From NCBI GenBank assembly GCA_025362015.1, contig JANYIO010000211.1, forward strand, positions 1-48,339: a DNA stretch of 48,339 bases. Reading direction: 5' to 3'. The translations under genes were made by a program, and so were the position numbers. How positions within the stretch are numbered: position 1 is the stretch's first letter; every line of letters begins with the position of its first letter. Shown here one piece after another: positions 10,430 through 18,924 of this stretch. The notes below the pieces were generated by a model. It was not told the DNA's origin, searched no databases, and worked only from the letters and a program-made list of their open reading frames with translations. This DNA is from Gammaproteobacteria bacterium (GTDB lineage: Bacteria > Pseudomonadota > Gammaproteobacteria > Pseudomonadales > Cellvibrionaceae).

Positions 10430-12391
10430 TTAAAAGCGATAACTTACATGTGCGTTATAGCCGCGTCCTGGCTGTGGGAACTGACCATAAATACTATTGT
10501 AGTCAGCGTACTGCTCGTTAGTAATATTCTTCAAACGCAAACCTAATTCTAAGCCACTAACGTCCCAAAGAATATTGAAATTAAATAAGGTTACTGCAGC
10601 AATCTTTGGCGATGTATTTTTATAATCATCACCATGGATACGTGCACCCACATAATTCGCATCAAAAGAGGCCGTTATATTTTCAATAAAATTAAACACC
10701 AATCCAATATTAGCCATATTTTTTGGCACGAATGGAACAGCCTTACCCTTAAGATTTCCAGACGTTAAAGATGCATCCGTGTAAGTATAGTTACCGCGCA
10801 AACTAAATTGCTCCGTTAGTTGCACATTGCCATCAAACATAAAACCTTGACGTTCGGATTTTGGTAAATTGATATTGCGGTATGCAATAGGATCGAAGGT
10901 GATTTCATTATCGAGTCCCATGTGGTAAATACTGTACTTAACACTGGCAGCTTTATCAGACCAAGCAACACCAGCTTCCTGTGATTTACTGGTTTGTACA
11001 TTCAAAAAATCAATGCCCGGTAATGTAAAATTATTTTCGTCAGCATTTGCAAAACGGAACCCGTCTGCAGAGCGCGCAAAAACACGCCATGCCGAATCGA
11101 TTTGGTAATTTACTCCCAACTCTTCAGCATTCAAACTGAGGCTTCTGTTTTTTTGGACAGGATTAAAATTAGTGTCATAAGCTTTGCGATTAGTGTCATC
11201 TACACTTGAATGACGGCCACCCAAAGTTGCTGTCAGCTTTTGCGTTATGGGATAAATAACTTGCGCATAAATGCCATCAACGGCTTGGGTTATGTCATTG
11301 AAACCATCTTTAGTCGAGTAATCTGCATTCGCTTTATCATAACCGAAGGTGATCACCGAGTTACCATGTGCCGTTGCAATATTACCTACAACACGCGGCG
11401 TAATATTTTTTACGCGCATTTCATAAATAACTGCATAAGGCGCATACTTTGCTCCCGTATGATAGTAATCATCATACAAATAATTACCTGTTTCATCGCG
11501 ATCGGCATATTCACCTAATAACTTCCAGCCTTCGATAAAATCAACTTCACCACCCGCACGCTTTAAATCAGTATCTTGATTAGAAAAATCATTGGGTGAA
11601 TAAGTGATGCGCGGATTAACTGCGACGTCTTGATCTGATAAAACGCCAGCCAAACGTAAATTATCTTTGATTTTTTGTTGTTCGATAAATACTTTGCCGG
11701 CATCAAAATTAAAACCAATATTGCCCAACACATTAGTCACCGCAGATTGATTGTTATCGCGATAATCATCAGCATTGCGTTTTTGCGCACTGAAACTGTA
11801 GCTCAATCCGTTTTCAAACCCCTGAATTACACTTGCGGTGTAATTTTCTAAGTTATCAGTGCCTTTTTCAGCAGTCATTGAACCTTTAATTTCGCCTGCT
11901 TTAGCATGACGAGTAATGACATTGATAACGCCACCAACTGCTTGATCACCGTAAAGTACGCCCGCACTACCTTGAATAATTTCAATGCGCTCAATATCTT
12001 TTAATGCAACTGTGTTTAACGCAGGGCCAGCGAGAGTTGGATTATTTAATTTACGACCATCAACCAATACCAAAGTATTATTCGCTGCAGTAGCAGAAAA
12101 ACCGCGCATTGAAACAGATACATTTCGGCTACCACTGCCATCGGCATCCTGAATTTGAATACCGGCTTGCGTACGCAACACTTCAGCAATAGTTGTTGCA
12201 CCACTGATACGAATTTGCTCGCTATCGATAACCACAATTTGCGTAGCTACAGGCATTTGTGGGCCTTCACTACGAGTAGCACTGACGTATATAGTTTCGA
12301 TTTTTTCTTCGGCGGCAAATGCTGTATTTGCTAAAGGCTGAAATAAAAACATAGCGCTAAGGCCAGTTAAAGCAAAGATTTTTGTAGACAT
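10430..12391 (-). CDS. btuB: TonB-dependent vitamin B12 receptor, BtuB-like
   Basis: An outer-membrane gated channel of 653 residues for corrinoid uptake. It has a signal peptide (about 1-27, cleaved after ANTAFA), a BtuB-style TonB box (ETIYVSATR), a plug domain with MRGFSA and the IERIEIIQG motif, then a beta-barrel ending in an aromatic C-terminus (YRF). The ATG at 12391 is set by the signal peptide and a good site (GAGGAATCTT). The frame stays open 59 codons further upstream, but that stretch overlaps the riboswitch. B12 specificity rests on the riboswitch and neighbours cobO and cobQ. The protein is typical of the BtuB/CirA group. Confidence 0.93.
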   Translation of the reverse strand: MSTKIFALTGLSAMFLFQPLANTAFAAEEKIETIYVSATRSEGPQMPVATQIVVIDSEQIRISGATTIAEVLRTQAGIQIQDADGSGSRNVSVSMRGFSATAANNTLVLVDGRKLNNPTLAGPALNTVALKDIERIEIIQGSAGVLYGDQAVGGVINVITRHAKAGEIKGSMTAEKGTDNLENYTASVIQGFENGLSYSFSAQKRNADDYRDNNQSAVTNVLGNIGFNFDAGKVFIEQQKIKDNLRLAGVLSDQDVAVNPRITYSPNDFSNQDTDLKRAGGEVDFIEGWKLLGEYADRDETGNYLYDDYYHTGAKYAPYAVIYEMRVKNITPRVVGNIATAHGNSVITFGYDKANADYSTKDGFNDITQAVDGIYAQVIYPITQKLTATLGGRHSSVDDTNRKAYDTNFNPVQKNRSLSLNAEELGVNYQIDSAWRVFARSADGFRFANADENNFTLPGIDFLNVQTSKSQEAGVAWSDKAASVKYSIYHMGLDNEITFDPIAYRNINLPKSERQGFMFDGNVQLTEQFSLRGNYTYTDASLTSGNLKGKAVPFVPKNMANIGLVFNFIENITASFDANYVGARIHGDDYKNTSPKIAAVTLFNFNILWDVSGLELGLRLKNITNEQYADYNSIYGQFPQPGRGYNAHVSYRF

Positions 12392-12519
12392 AAGATTCCT
12401 CAATCCAAAAAGGGATGAGGGAGGGGAAGTGGGAAAAATGCGCAAAGCTCTAAACAATAAAGCTACATAAAACACAGAATTTCCACTGATGTTGCCCTCC
12501 GCGACATCGTGAATAAACG

Positions 12520-12652
12520 GTTTTGAGGCTGGTATCGGACTTATGCATTCACTGTAAAATAGTGGCATTTACCGTTGCGGGGGCAGTGTCGGCTTTGCTA
12601 ATTTTCTAGCGCACCTACTTCCCATTTAATTTGACGCTAACCCTACCTTAGC
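12520..12652 (-). promoter_or_regulatory. Cobalamin riboswitch upstream of btuB
   Basis: Read on the minus strand, the conserved elements appear in order: AGGT (from 12648), GGGAAGTAGGTGCG, the B12 core ACTGCCCCCGCAACGGTAA, and the 3' box GTCCGATACCAGCC (12540-12527). This is the cobalamin aptamer layout. About 130 bases separate it from the btuB ATG, room for an expression platform. The box reads ACCAGCC where ACCTGCC is usual. By family knowledge, adenosylcobalamin binding lowers expression of btuB-cobO-cobQ. Confidence 0.92.
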
Positions 12653-12963
12653 TGTTATAACATTAGTTATTACAGCAATTGGCGCGCCAAACACCTCAAG
12701 TGCGCAAGGTACGGGGTTGAGGGAAATGAGTCAAGCAGCAAAAGCTGATTTTTATTCTGGCCTAAAACCTACTAATGAGAAACAGATAAAGAATACTATT
12801 CAATTCAAAACACGCCGTGACAAATTGCAGGAGCAATTTGCACAACTTGGTTGCCAAAGGCGAAGCGCATGGACGCGATGAGTGAATATATCCCTATAGG
12901 CTCTAATCGGCATCCATGCCTCATAAGGTTTTGAATCAAACAGTGTTCTCTATTTCTGCCCCG
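12653..12963. other. Gap between the btuB leader and cobC
   Basis: About 310 bases between two minus-strand genes. It holds a perfect 12-bp palindrome TTGGCGCGCCAA (12679-12690), the likely btuB promoter region, a small plus-strand reading frame listed separately, and GGCATCCATGCC near 12910. No RNA gene was recognised. Confidence 0.5.
12726..12881 (+). CDS. Candidate small protein of 51 residues
   Basis: An ATG at 12726 preceded by GAGGGAA opens a frame of 51 codons ending TGA. The product is basic and soluble, with DFYSGLKPTNEKQIK early, a charged helix (TRRDKLQEQFAQLG) in the middle, and an Arg-rich end. It is the only plus-strand gene candidate within 10 kb of cobalamin genes. The composition looks protein-like rather than random, but I recognise no family. 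It could also be a chance frame in the gap. Confidence 0.4.
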   Translation: MSQAAKADFYSGLKPTNEKQIKNTIQFKTRRDKLQEQFAQLGCQRRSAWTR

Positions 12964-13587
12964 TTAGTAAGTCACACCAATCCACTTCACCACAGGCAGC
13001 GCACCCTCGTAATTCCCTATTTCAATTCTGGTGTTACTTGCATAATCAATATGCACCTGTTTAAACAAGTTCGCGTTGCGCCAATCGATTTGTAAAATAT
13101 GCGCGAGAATAATTCTAATGACGCCACCATGACAGACAATAAGATGATGTTGGCCGGAATTTTTCTGGGTCAATATTTCCCATGCTTGAATAACACGCTG
13201 CGCAAAAAATGCTAAGGTTTCACCTTCAGGCGGATGCGTTAAAAAGGGTGAATTCCAAAAAATCTCAAGCTGTTGCCATGTATTATTTGTGTGATCAAAA
13301 GGAACCCCATCCCAAGTGCCAAAGTGCATTTCTTTTAATTGCGATTCTAGTTGTAGGGGAATTGTGTGCTGTATAGAAAATTCCTGAGCAAGAGTAGCGC
13401 AGCGAATTAAAGGCGATGTAATAATACAATCTACTGTTAATTGTGCGTGAATTTTCTCAATGGCATTTTTCAGGTCAATATAACCTTGTGCGCTTAGCGC
13501 TATATCTGTATGACCATATAGTGCCGGCTCACCATTTACTTTTCCGTGACGTATTAAGGTAAATGTTTTAGTGACCATGGGTTTCAT
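12964..13587 (-). CDS. cobC: Alpha-ribazole phosphatase-like histidine phosphatase
   Basis: A 207-residue histidine phosphatase that would remove the phosphate from alpha-ribazole-5'-phosphate or adenosylcobalamin-5'-phosphate in the last steps of nucleotide-loop assembly. The RHG motif is in TLIRHGKVNG near the start, HFGTWDG carries the middle signature, and VCHGGVIR supplies the second histidine. The assignment within the broad family comes from its place: last gene of btuF-btuC-btuD-cobT-cobS-cobU-cobC, overlapping the end of cobU by 20 bases. A second in-frame ATG at 13578 is equally possible as the start. Confidence 0.9.
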   Translation of the reverse strand: MKPMVTKTFTLIRHGKVNGEPALYGHTDIALSAQGYIDLKNAIEKIHAQLTVDCIITSPLIRCATLAQEFSIQHTIPLQLESQLKEMHFGTWDGVPFDHTNNTWQQLEIFWNSPFLTHPPEGETLAFFAQRVIQAWEILTQKNSGQHHLIVCHGGVIRIILAHILQIDWRNANLFKQVHIDYASNTRIEIGNYEGALPVVKWIGVTY

Positions 13588-14095
13588 TCTTGAGCACTAA
13601 GGGTAAGCCAGCAGCAATAAAAAATACTTGGTTCGCAGCTTGTGCGACTTTTTGGTTGAGTCGGCCAGCTTCATCAACAAATTTTCGGTTAATATTTCCC
13701 ATGGGGATAATGCCCAAACCAACCTCATTGGCGACAAAAATAATAGTGGCCTTACATTTGAGTGAAGCTGCGATTAATTTTTCAAATAATAAATCAAAAT
13801 TTTGGTCAGGAAAATGAAACAATTGATTGTTTAGCCATAGAGTTAAACAATCCACCAAAATAGCTTGGTTATTATTACCCTCTTCTATTAATACAGAAAT
13901 TAAATCTAATGGAGATTCGAGCACTCGCCACTCACTGGGACGATTTTGTTGATGGTGAGCTATGCGCTCGGCCATTTCACTATCCAATGCAGTAGCGGTG
14001 GCTATATACAAAACAGGAGCCTGGTTTGCACTCGCTAACTGCTGTGCAAATTTTGACTTTCCAGAGCGAGCACCACCTAAAACAAGTGTAATCAT
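13568..14095 (-). CDS. cobU: Adenosylcobinamide kinase / guanylyltransferase
   Basis: Bifunctional CobU/CobP phosphorylates adenosylcobinamide and then transfers GMP to it, giving AdoCbi-GDP for CobS. The 175-residue protein starts with the diagnostic P-loop GGARSGKS (7-14). It has YIATATALDSEM, a HHQQNRPSEW segment holding the guanylylated histidine of the family, and the conserved ANEVGLGIIPMG. The gene starts 4 bases after cobS ends and overlaps cobC at its own end, the picture of tight translational coupling. Confidence 0.96.
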   Translation of the reverse strand: MITLVLGGARSGKSKFAQQLASANQAPVLYIATATALDSEMAERIAHHQQNRPSEWRVLESPLDLISVLIEEGNNNQAILVDCLTLWLNNQLFHFPDQNFDLLFEKLIAASLKCKATIIFVANEVGLGIIPMGNINRKFVDEAGRLNQKVAQAANQVFFIAAGLPLVLKNETHGH

Positions 14096-14099
14096 AATA

Positions 14100-14891
14100 C
14101 TAAAGCCCCAACCTGGTACTTATCAATAACAGCAACGCATAAATAATGAGTTCAGTAACTTGTTGCGCAGCACCTAAACAATCACCTGTATAACCGCCAA
14201 GCTGTTTTATAAAATAAAATTTACCCGCATAACGCACGAACATTAATACACAACATAATAGTAAAGCGCTCTGCCAGAGTAGGAGTAAAAATATCGGTAG
14301 ACCAGTGACAAGTAAAATTAACAGATCCGTTTTGGATTGGTTATTAGCGAGCGGTTTAATTTTACTGCTATCAATATCGGCCACATATGTCATATCGAAA
14401 ATTAAACTGGCTGCCACAGCGCGCGAAAGTGCATAGGCGACAATAATACTGTATGCGATATAACTGCTTTCAACCAATAATAAATATTTTCCCATCAGTA
14501 CCATGATTAAGGCTGCAGCACCATAAGTACCAACACGGCTATCTTTCATAATGTTAAGTTTTTTTTCAATCGTGTAGCCACCACCAAAACCATCTGCGGT
14601 ATCGGCCAGGCCATCCTCATGAAATGCGCCCGTTAATAGCAAGCTAAATACCATCGTCAGCCAAAGGCTTATATTGATCGACAAAAACAAATGCACTATG
14701 CAAAAACAACTCGCTACCAATATGCCTAGCAGCCAACCGACTAAGGTGAAATAACGGCTAGAGCGATTTAAATTTTCCGGTGAATAGACAACCCAATGTG
14801 GCATAGGAATGCGGCTAAAAAAACCTAGCGCCAGAAAAAATAAATTTACTTGTTGTTTAATGCCTTTCAGTTTTTGTTCAATAAAGTTCAT
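14100..14891 (-). CDS. cobS: Adenosylcobinamide-GDP ribazoletransferase
   Basis: CobS joins AdoCbi-GDP to alpha-ribazole at the inner membrane, producing adenosylcobalamin. The 263-residue protein is polytopic and contains the signature HEDGLADTADGFGGG at about residue 90-104 with the acidic residues that bind metal. KLNIMKDSRVGTYG follows, also conserved. FSRIPMPHW near the N-terminus is typical. The start overlaps the cobT stop by one base, so translation is coupled. Confidence 0.96.
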   Translation of the reverse strand: MNFIEQKLKGIKQQVNLFFLALGFFSRIPMPHWVVYSPENLNRSSRYFTLVGWLLGILVASCFCIVHLFLSINISLWLTMVFSLLLTGAFHEDGLADTADGFGGGYTIEKKLNIMKDSRVGTYGAAALIMVLMGKYLLLVESSYIAYSIIVAYALSRAVAASLIFDMTYVADIDSSKIKPLANNQSKTDLLILLVTGLPIFLLLLWQSALLLCCVLMFVRYAGKFYFIKQLGGYTGDCLGAAQQVTELIIYALLLLISTRLGL

Positions 14892-15925
14892 TAAACGGTA
14901 ACACCCGCACTTTCAAATGTTGCCATATCATTATAAAAACTAATCGCCGCTCTAATCAGTGGCAATACCAGTGCTGCACCAGTGCCCTCACCTAAACGCA
15001 AACCTAAATTTAATAATGGCTTTGCCTTCAGCATAGACAACATTAATTGGTGGCCTGCTTCTTCAGATTGATGTGCAAAAATCATGTAGTCGCGCGCCTT
15101 AGGATTAAATTGCACCGCAAGTAGTGCCGCTGCACTCACAATAAAACCATCAACCACAATCATTTTTCCGGCCTTTGCGGTAGCGAGCATGGCACCACAA
15201 ATTTGTGCGATTTCAAAACCGCCCACCTCAGCAATAACATTAAGTGGAGTTTTATCGGTAATACGTGCAACTGCTTTCGTCACTAAGGTGATTTTTTTTA
15301 CCAGCTGTTCGGGATTAATTCCCGTCCCCAAACCAACACAATTCGCAATGGGGGCATTACTCAACGCAGCTAAAATTGCCGCAGCGGAACTGGAATTAGC
15401 AATGCCCATTTCACCGAAGGCCAGCAAGTTTGAGCCATTATTGATTTCGCGCTCTGCCAGCTGCGCACCAAATTGTAATGCTTGTTCTGCCTGGGCAAGG
15501 GTCATAGCAGCTTGTTGTGAAAAATTGTGCGTACCTGCGGCAATGCGTTGGTTAATCAAATTGGCTGGCGGCGGTATGATTTCAAATTTAATACCCGCAT
15601 CAATAACTTTTAGCGGTAAATCATTGCTGCGACAAAAACAATTTATCGCAGCACCGCCAGCTAAAAAATTCAACACCATTTGTTGAGTAACCGCGCTCGG
15701 GGCAATACTCACACCTTCATCAGCAATACCATGATCACCGGCAAACACCAACATCAATGGACGCGTAATAACGAGCTTATTAGTTTTTTGAATCAAGGCA
15801 ATTTGTAGCGCTAATGTTTCAAGTTGACCCAATGCACCGAGCGGTTTTGTTTTTTGGTTGATGTTGTTAAGAATTTTTTCCTGCATAGCATTATCCACTG
15901 GGTTGATCTGCCATTGTGCTGTCAT
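14891..15925 (-). CDS. cobT: Nicotinate-nucleotide-dimethylbenzimidazole phosphoribosyltransferase
   Basis: CobT makes alpha-ribazole-5'-phosphate from nicotinate mononucleotide and a lower-ligand base. The 344-residue length is normal. Landmarks are KTKPLGALGQLE near the start, VFAGDHGIADEGVS about residue 70, EVGGFEIAQICGA in the middle, and RLGEGTGAAL near residue 315, which contains the catalytic glutamate. The gene lies 58 bases after btuD and overlaps cobS by one base. A CobT in a salvage cluster lets the cell fit its preferred lower ligand. Confidence 0.97.
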   Translation of the reverse strand: MTAQWQINPVDNAMQEKILNNINQKTKPLGALGQLETLALQIALIQKTNKLVITRPLMLVFAGDHGIADEGVSIAPSAVTQQMVLNFLAGGAAINCFCRSNDLPLKVIDAGIKFEIIPPPANLINQRIAAGTHNFSQQAAMTLAQAEQALQFGAQLAEREINNGSNLLAFGEMGIANSSSAAAILAALSNAPIANCVGLGTGINPEQLVKKITLVTKAVARITDKTPLNVIAEVGGFEIAQICGAMLATAKAGKMIVVDGFIVSAAALLAVQFNPKARDYMIFAHQSEEAGHQLMLSMLKAKPLLNLGLRLGEGTGAALVLPLIRAAISFYNDMATFESAGVTV

Positions 15926-15983
15926 ATTTTTCTCTAGAATTTTAAATTGTTTGAATTAATATTTATGATGCTCTGGCTGCAGA

Positions 15984-16874
15984 TTATTCCAGTCGTTTTC
16001 TGGGAATAATGACTATGCCTTCTTCGCGGCAATCTACATAAGCACTAACGCCATAAACCTGCGCAAGATTTTCAGGTGTTAATACGTTTACGGGTTCCCC
16101 TTCAGCAATAATTTTTCCATTATGCAATAGAATTAAACGCGAACAAAAACGCGCTGCCAAACTTAAATCATGTAAAGCAGCGATAACTGCGCCGCCACTT
16201 TGAGCATGGGCTTGCAATAATTCCATTACATGTAATTGATGGTATACATCCAATGCCGCGATGGGCTCATCGGCGAGGATTAATTGCGGACAGCCGGCAA
16301 ACACACGCGCTAGTAACGCCCGCTGTAATTCACCACCGGATAATTCTGTTATAGGCCGATCAGTCAATGTGTCCACATCGGTCATAGATAACGCCTTGGC
16401 AATCGCAACCTCATCTGCGGGCGATGGAGCTATAAAATTCTCATTCCAGGGTGAGCGACCAAGCGCAACTAAATTTTTTACACTGAGGGGCCACACCGGC
16501 GTTTCGTGCTGTGCTAAATAGGCCATAAAGCGGGCACGCTGTTGCGGCAGTATTTTATTAATAGCGGTAGCTTGCTCGCCGATTACTTGCTTGCCAATAG
16601 TTTGCTCACCGATTACCAGTGTAACATCCCCGGATTGTAATTTTATTAAGCCCGCCAGCATACGTAAAAGTGAACTTTTCCCCGCGCCATTGGGGCCAAT
16701 TAATCCCACAAATTCATTGCTGCGAATATTGACATTAACATCGTCAATCACCGTTTTCTTGCCGAGCTTAAGACGCAATGCTTTAGCAGTAAGAAAAACA
16801 TTTCCAGTTAAGCTATTTCTTTCAGTTAATTGGCTGTTTTCAATAGCATGGTCGTGGGGCATTAATAGCGTCAT
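15984..16874 (-). CDS. btuD: Cobalamin ABC transporter ATPase, BtuD-like
   Basis: ATP-binding subunit of a FecCD/BtuC-type importer at the inner face of the membrane. It is 296 residues, with Walker A GPNGAGKSS, signature LSGGELQRALLARV, Walker B LILADEP, and a switch histidine in AALHDLSLA. It starts 3 bases after btuC, so the pair is an operon. Two additions are odd: about 25 extra residues at the N-terminus and a VIGEQ-TIGKQ-VIGEQ insertion between Walker A and the Q-loop, encoded by a 15-bp repeat. Cobalamin as substrate is inferred from BtuF, BtuC and the Cob genes; haem or siderophore importers share the fold. Confidence 0.9.
   Translation of the reverse strand: MTLLMPHDHAIENSQLTERNSLTGNVFLTAKALRLKLGKKTVIDDVNVNIRSNEFVGLIGPNGAGKSSLLRMLAGLIKLQSGDVTLVIGEQTIGKQVIGEQATAINKILPQQRARFMAYLAQHETPVWPLSVKNLVALGRSPWNENFIAPSPADEVAIAKALSMTDVDTLTDRPITELSGGELQRALLARVFAGCPQLILADEPIAALDVYHQLHVMELLQAHAQSGGAVIAALHDLSLAARFCSRLILLHNGKIIAEGEPVNVLTPENLAQVYGVSAYVDCREEGIVIIPRKRLE
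16572..16616 (-). repeat. Three 15-bp tandem units inside btuD
   Basis: Units lie at 16572-16586, 16587-16601 and 16602-16616. The outer two differ by one base and the middle one is more diverged. They encode the pentapeptides VIGEQ, TIGKQ, VIGEQ and keep the frame. Confidence 0.9.
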
Positions 16875-16877
16875 GAT

Positions 16878-17876
16878 TTAGATCCAGCGCGAACGCGTTT
16901 TTAAAATTAACACCAGAAAAAATGGCCCACCTAATAATGAAGTAACCACACCTAGTTTTAATTCGCGTGCAACATCTAACTGTCGTACAAAAATATCTGC
17001 CAATAATACTAATAAAGCTCCACCCAGTGCACTTACTAATAATAAGCGTCCCGGTTTGTAACCCACCAAGGGACGCAGTAAATGTGGTACCACTAAACCC
17101 ACAAAGCCAATGCTGCCACTTACCGCGACACTTGCTCCAATGCACAACGCCAAACCAATAAATAATATATTGCGTTCACGCTGCGGATGAAAACCTAAGG
17201 AGGTAGCGGTTTCTTCGCCCAAACTTAACGCATCTAAAAAACGGTAGCGACTGAATAACAACAGCCAACCCATTGCAATAAAAGGTGCGGCAATATAAAC
17301 ATGATGAATATTGCGATTAGCCAATGAGCCCATTAGCCAAAATATAATTTCCTGTAATGCAAATAAACTCGGGGCAAAATTTAATGCTACCGCAATCATC
17401 GCACCAGCAATTGCGTTAATGGCAACACCTGCGAGAATTAACGACAACACACTACTACCTGATCCAGCTAATAAATAGACAAATAGCAATGCTACAAATG
17501 CCCCCGAAATAGCTGCGCAGGGCAACCAATACCAGGCACTCGCCGCAAACCCAAAATACAACACAATGACTGCGCCCAACGCTGCACCACTGGAAACACC
17601 GAGTATTCCAGGCTCTGCAAGTGGGTTGCGCAATAAGCCTTGCATAGCTGCACCAGCCAAACCCAGTGAACCGCCAACCAATACTGCTAGTACTACACGC
17701 GGTAAACGAATACCCCACACTACCGTTTGATGCAGCGATTCAGTACCAGCGTATAAATCCTTGATTGCTTGCATAATCGAAATTGAATGACTACCGATAC
17801 TGAGCGACGCAAGAAAAGCACTGACTACCGCCAGCACCAGAAAAATTATTAATAATGAAAACCTGTGTTTTTGCAC
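16878..17876 (-). CDS. btuC: Cobalamin ABC transporter permease, BtuC-like
   Basis: A FecCD-family permease of 332 residues with about ten membrane helices, forming the inner-membrane channel with BtuD. Family marks include RLPRVVLAVLVGGSLGLAGA, the RNPLAEPGILGVSSGAALGA segment, and late GSIGFVGLVVPHLLR, which is the ATPase-contact region. The frame begins with GTG at 17876 (read as MQKHRFSL). An ATG two bases upstream is in another frame. It lies between btuF and btuD on one strand. Confidence 0.94.
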   Translation of the reverse strand: MQKHRFSLLIIFLVLAVVSAFLASLSIGSHSISIMQAIKDLYAGTESLHQTVVWGIRLPRVVLAVLVGGSLGLAGAAMQGLLRNPLAEPGILGVSSGAALGAVIVLYFGFAASAWYWLPCAAISGAFVALLFVYLLAGSGSSVLSLILAGVAINAIAGAMIAVALNFAPSLFALQEIIFWLMGSLANRNIHHVYIAAPFIAMGWLLLFSRYRFLDALSLGEETATSLGFHPQRERNILFIGLALCIGASVAVSGSIGFVGLVVPHLLRPLVGYKPGRLLLVSALGGALLVLLADIFVRQLDVARELKLGVVTSLLGGPFFLVLILKTRSRWI

Positions 17877-17926
17877 ATCAAACCTTTTTAGTCATAGTTA
17901 AATTTTTTGTAGGAATATAAATACTA

Positions 17927-18850
17927 TTAGAGCTCACTAACGCGTGTCCGCAATTCTTTAATAACATCTGCCAGCACTGGTGCACTGCATACGGAAAAAG
18001 ATGATGGTAGCGCAATAATACGGGTGTTATTTTTTCGTAAAGCTGGATGCTTTATATATTCACGCGCAAGCGAAAACGCCTCAACGTCTGAAGACTCAAC
18101 GATAATGACTTGCGGTTGTGCAAGAATTAATTCTTCAAGATCAATTTGTTTAAAGCCACTAATATGTTTATCTAAGGCTAAATTATGAAGGCGTGCATGC
18201 AGCATCAACTCGTTTTCAAGAGTATCGCCTCCCACAACAACACCGTTTGATGAATACCAAAAAGCATTAAGTTGTTTCGTCTGGCGATGTTGTTCTGCAT
18301 CCAACAATAGTAGCTGTTGCTCGATATTGTCAGCCATAACTTCAGCTGCATTTTCATTGCCAACTAATTTGCCAAAATGACGAATGTGCGCCGTTATATC
18401 GTCAATGCTGCGTGGTAGCGGTAAAACTTCAACGTGAAATTTAAGTTGTTTTAATAAAGTTACAAGCTCAGCTGAGCTAAACTCTCCAGCAAGAATTAAA
18501 TCCGGGTTGCGCGGCACAATGTCTTCTGCCAAACCACGATTTAAAAAAATCCCTTTAATTTGCTCAGTAAAGGGTGAGAACTGTGGATTAGCGGATAAAT
18601 AATAAAGTGAATCTATACGTGAGCGCTCCACCAACTTTAACAACAAGCCATCCAGACATAAATTAATCGATACTATTTTCTGTGCAGAAGACGCTAATTG
18701 TGGCGACAACTGTGAAGATTGTTGTAGAGACCGTTGTGAAGATAAGTGCGAAGAAAGTTGTGAAGATAGCTGCAATGAATTATCAGCAGCGGATGCAACA
18801 GACGTTAACAGCAGCGCAGCTATTGCGATAAACGAAATAAAACTGCACAT
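17927..18850 (-). CDS. btuF: Periplasmic cobalamin-binding protein, BtuF-like
   Basis: Substrate-binding protein of the BtuCDF importer, 307 residues. A signal peptide (about 1-21, cleaved after SVASA) precedes a Ser/Gln/Leu-rich linker made of LSSQ-type tetrapeptides, then the class III binding-protein fold starting at KIVSINLCLDGLLLKL. The middle has the NPDLILAGEFSS pattern usual in BtuF/FhuD proteins, and a long helix joins the two lobes. It heads the minus-strand unit btuF-btuC-btuD-cobT-cobS-cobU-cobC, with about 50 bases to btuC. No cobalamin riboswitch is visible upstream. The linker may tether the protein away from the membrane before maturation, but its role is unknown. Confidence 0.88.
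   Translation of the reverse strand: MCSFISFIAIAALLLTSVASAADNSLQLSSQLSSHLSSQRSLQQSSQLSPQLASSAQKIVSINLCLDGLLLKLVERSRIDSLYYLSANPQFSPFTEQIKGIFLNRGLAEDIVPRNPDLILAGEFSSAELVTLLKQLKFHVEVLPLPRSIDDITAHIRHFGKLVGNENAAEVMADNIEQQLLLLDAEQHRQTKQLNAFWYSSNGVVVGGDTLENELMLHARLHNLALDKHISGFKQIDLEELILAQPQVIIVESSDVEAFSLAREYIKHPALRKNNTRIIALPSSFSVCSAPVLADVIKELRTRVSEL
18698..18769 (-). repeat. Six 12-bp tandem units in btuF
   Basis: Six consecutive 12-bp units (18698-18709 to 18758-18769) resemble TTGTGAAGATNN on the plus strand and encode LSSQ, LSSH, LSSQ, RSLQ, QSSQ, LSPQ. They sit just after the signal peptide and preserve the frame. Divergence between units shows the array is not very recent. Confidence 0.9.
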
Positions 18851-18924
18851 TTTTCTAATACTCGATAAAAAGAGAGCCTTTGAATAAACTCGGTGAACAG
18901 TGGGTCAATATTTTTTGTACAAAA

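Noticed and set aside
12391-12568. Upstream extension of BtuB by 59 residues
   Set aside because: The extension overlaps the riboswitch, lacks a secretion signal at its start, and a proper signal peptide with ribosome site begins at 12391.
12679-12690. Perfect palindrome TTGGCGCGCCAA as a regulator site
   Set aside because: A 12-bp palindrome alone, upstream of the riboswitch start, is too little evidence to name a binding protein.
15189-15686. Long open frame of 165 codons opposite cobT
   Set aside because: It lies wholly antisense to an unmistakable cobT, and its composition mirrors the codon pattern of the opposite strand.
18698-18769. Tandem array considered as a CRISPR-like repeat
   Set aside because: Units are only 12 bp, abut without spacers, and keep the btuF reading frame.
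18851-18924. Second cobalamin riboswitch before btuF
   Set aside because: Neither the CGCAAC core nor the CTGCC-type box was found in these 74 bases on the minus strand.
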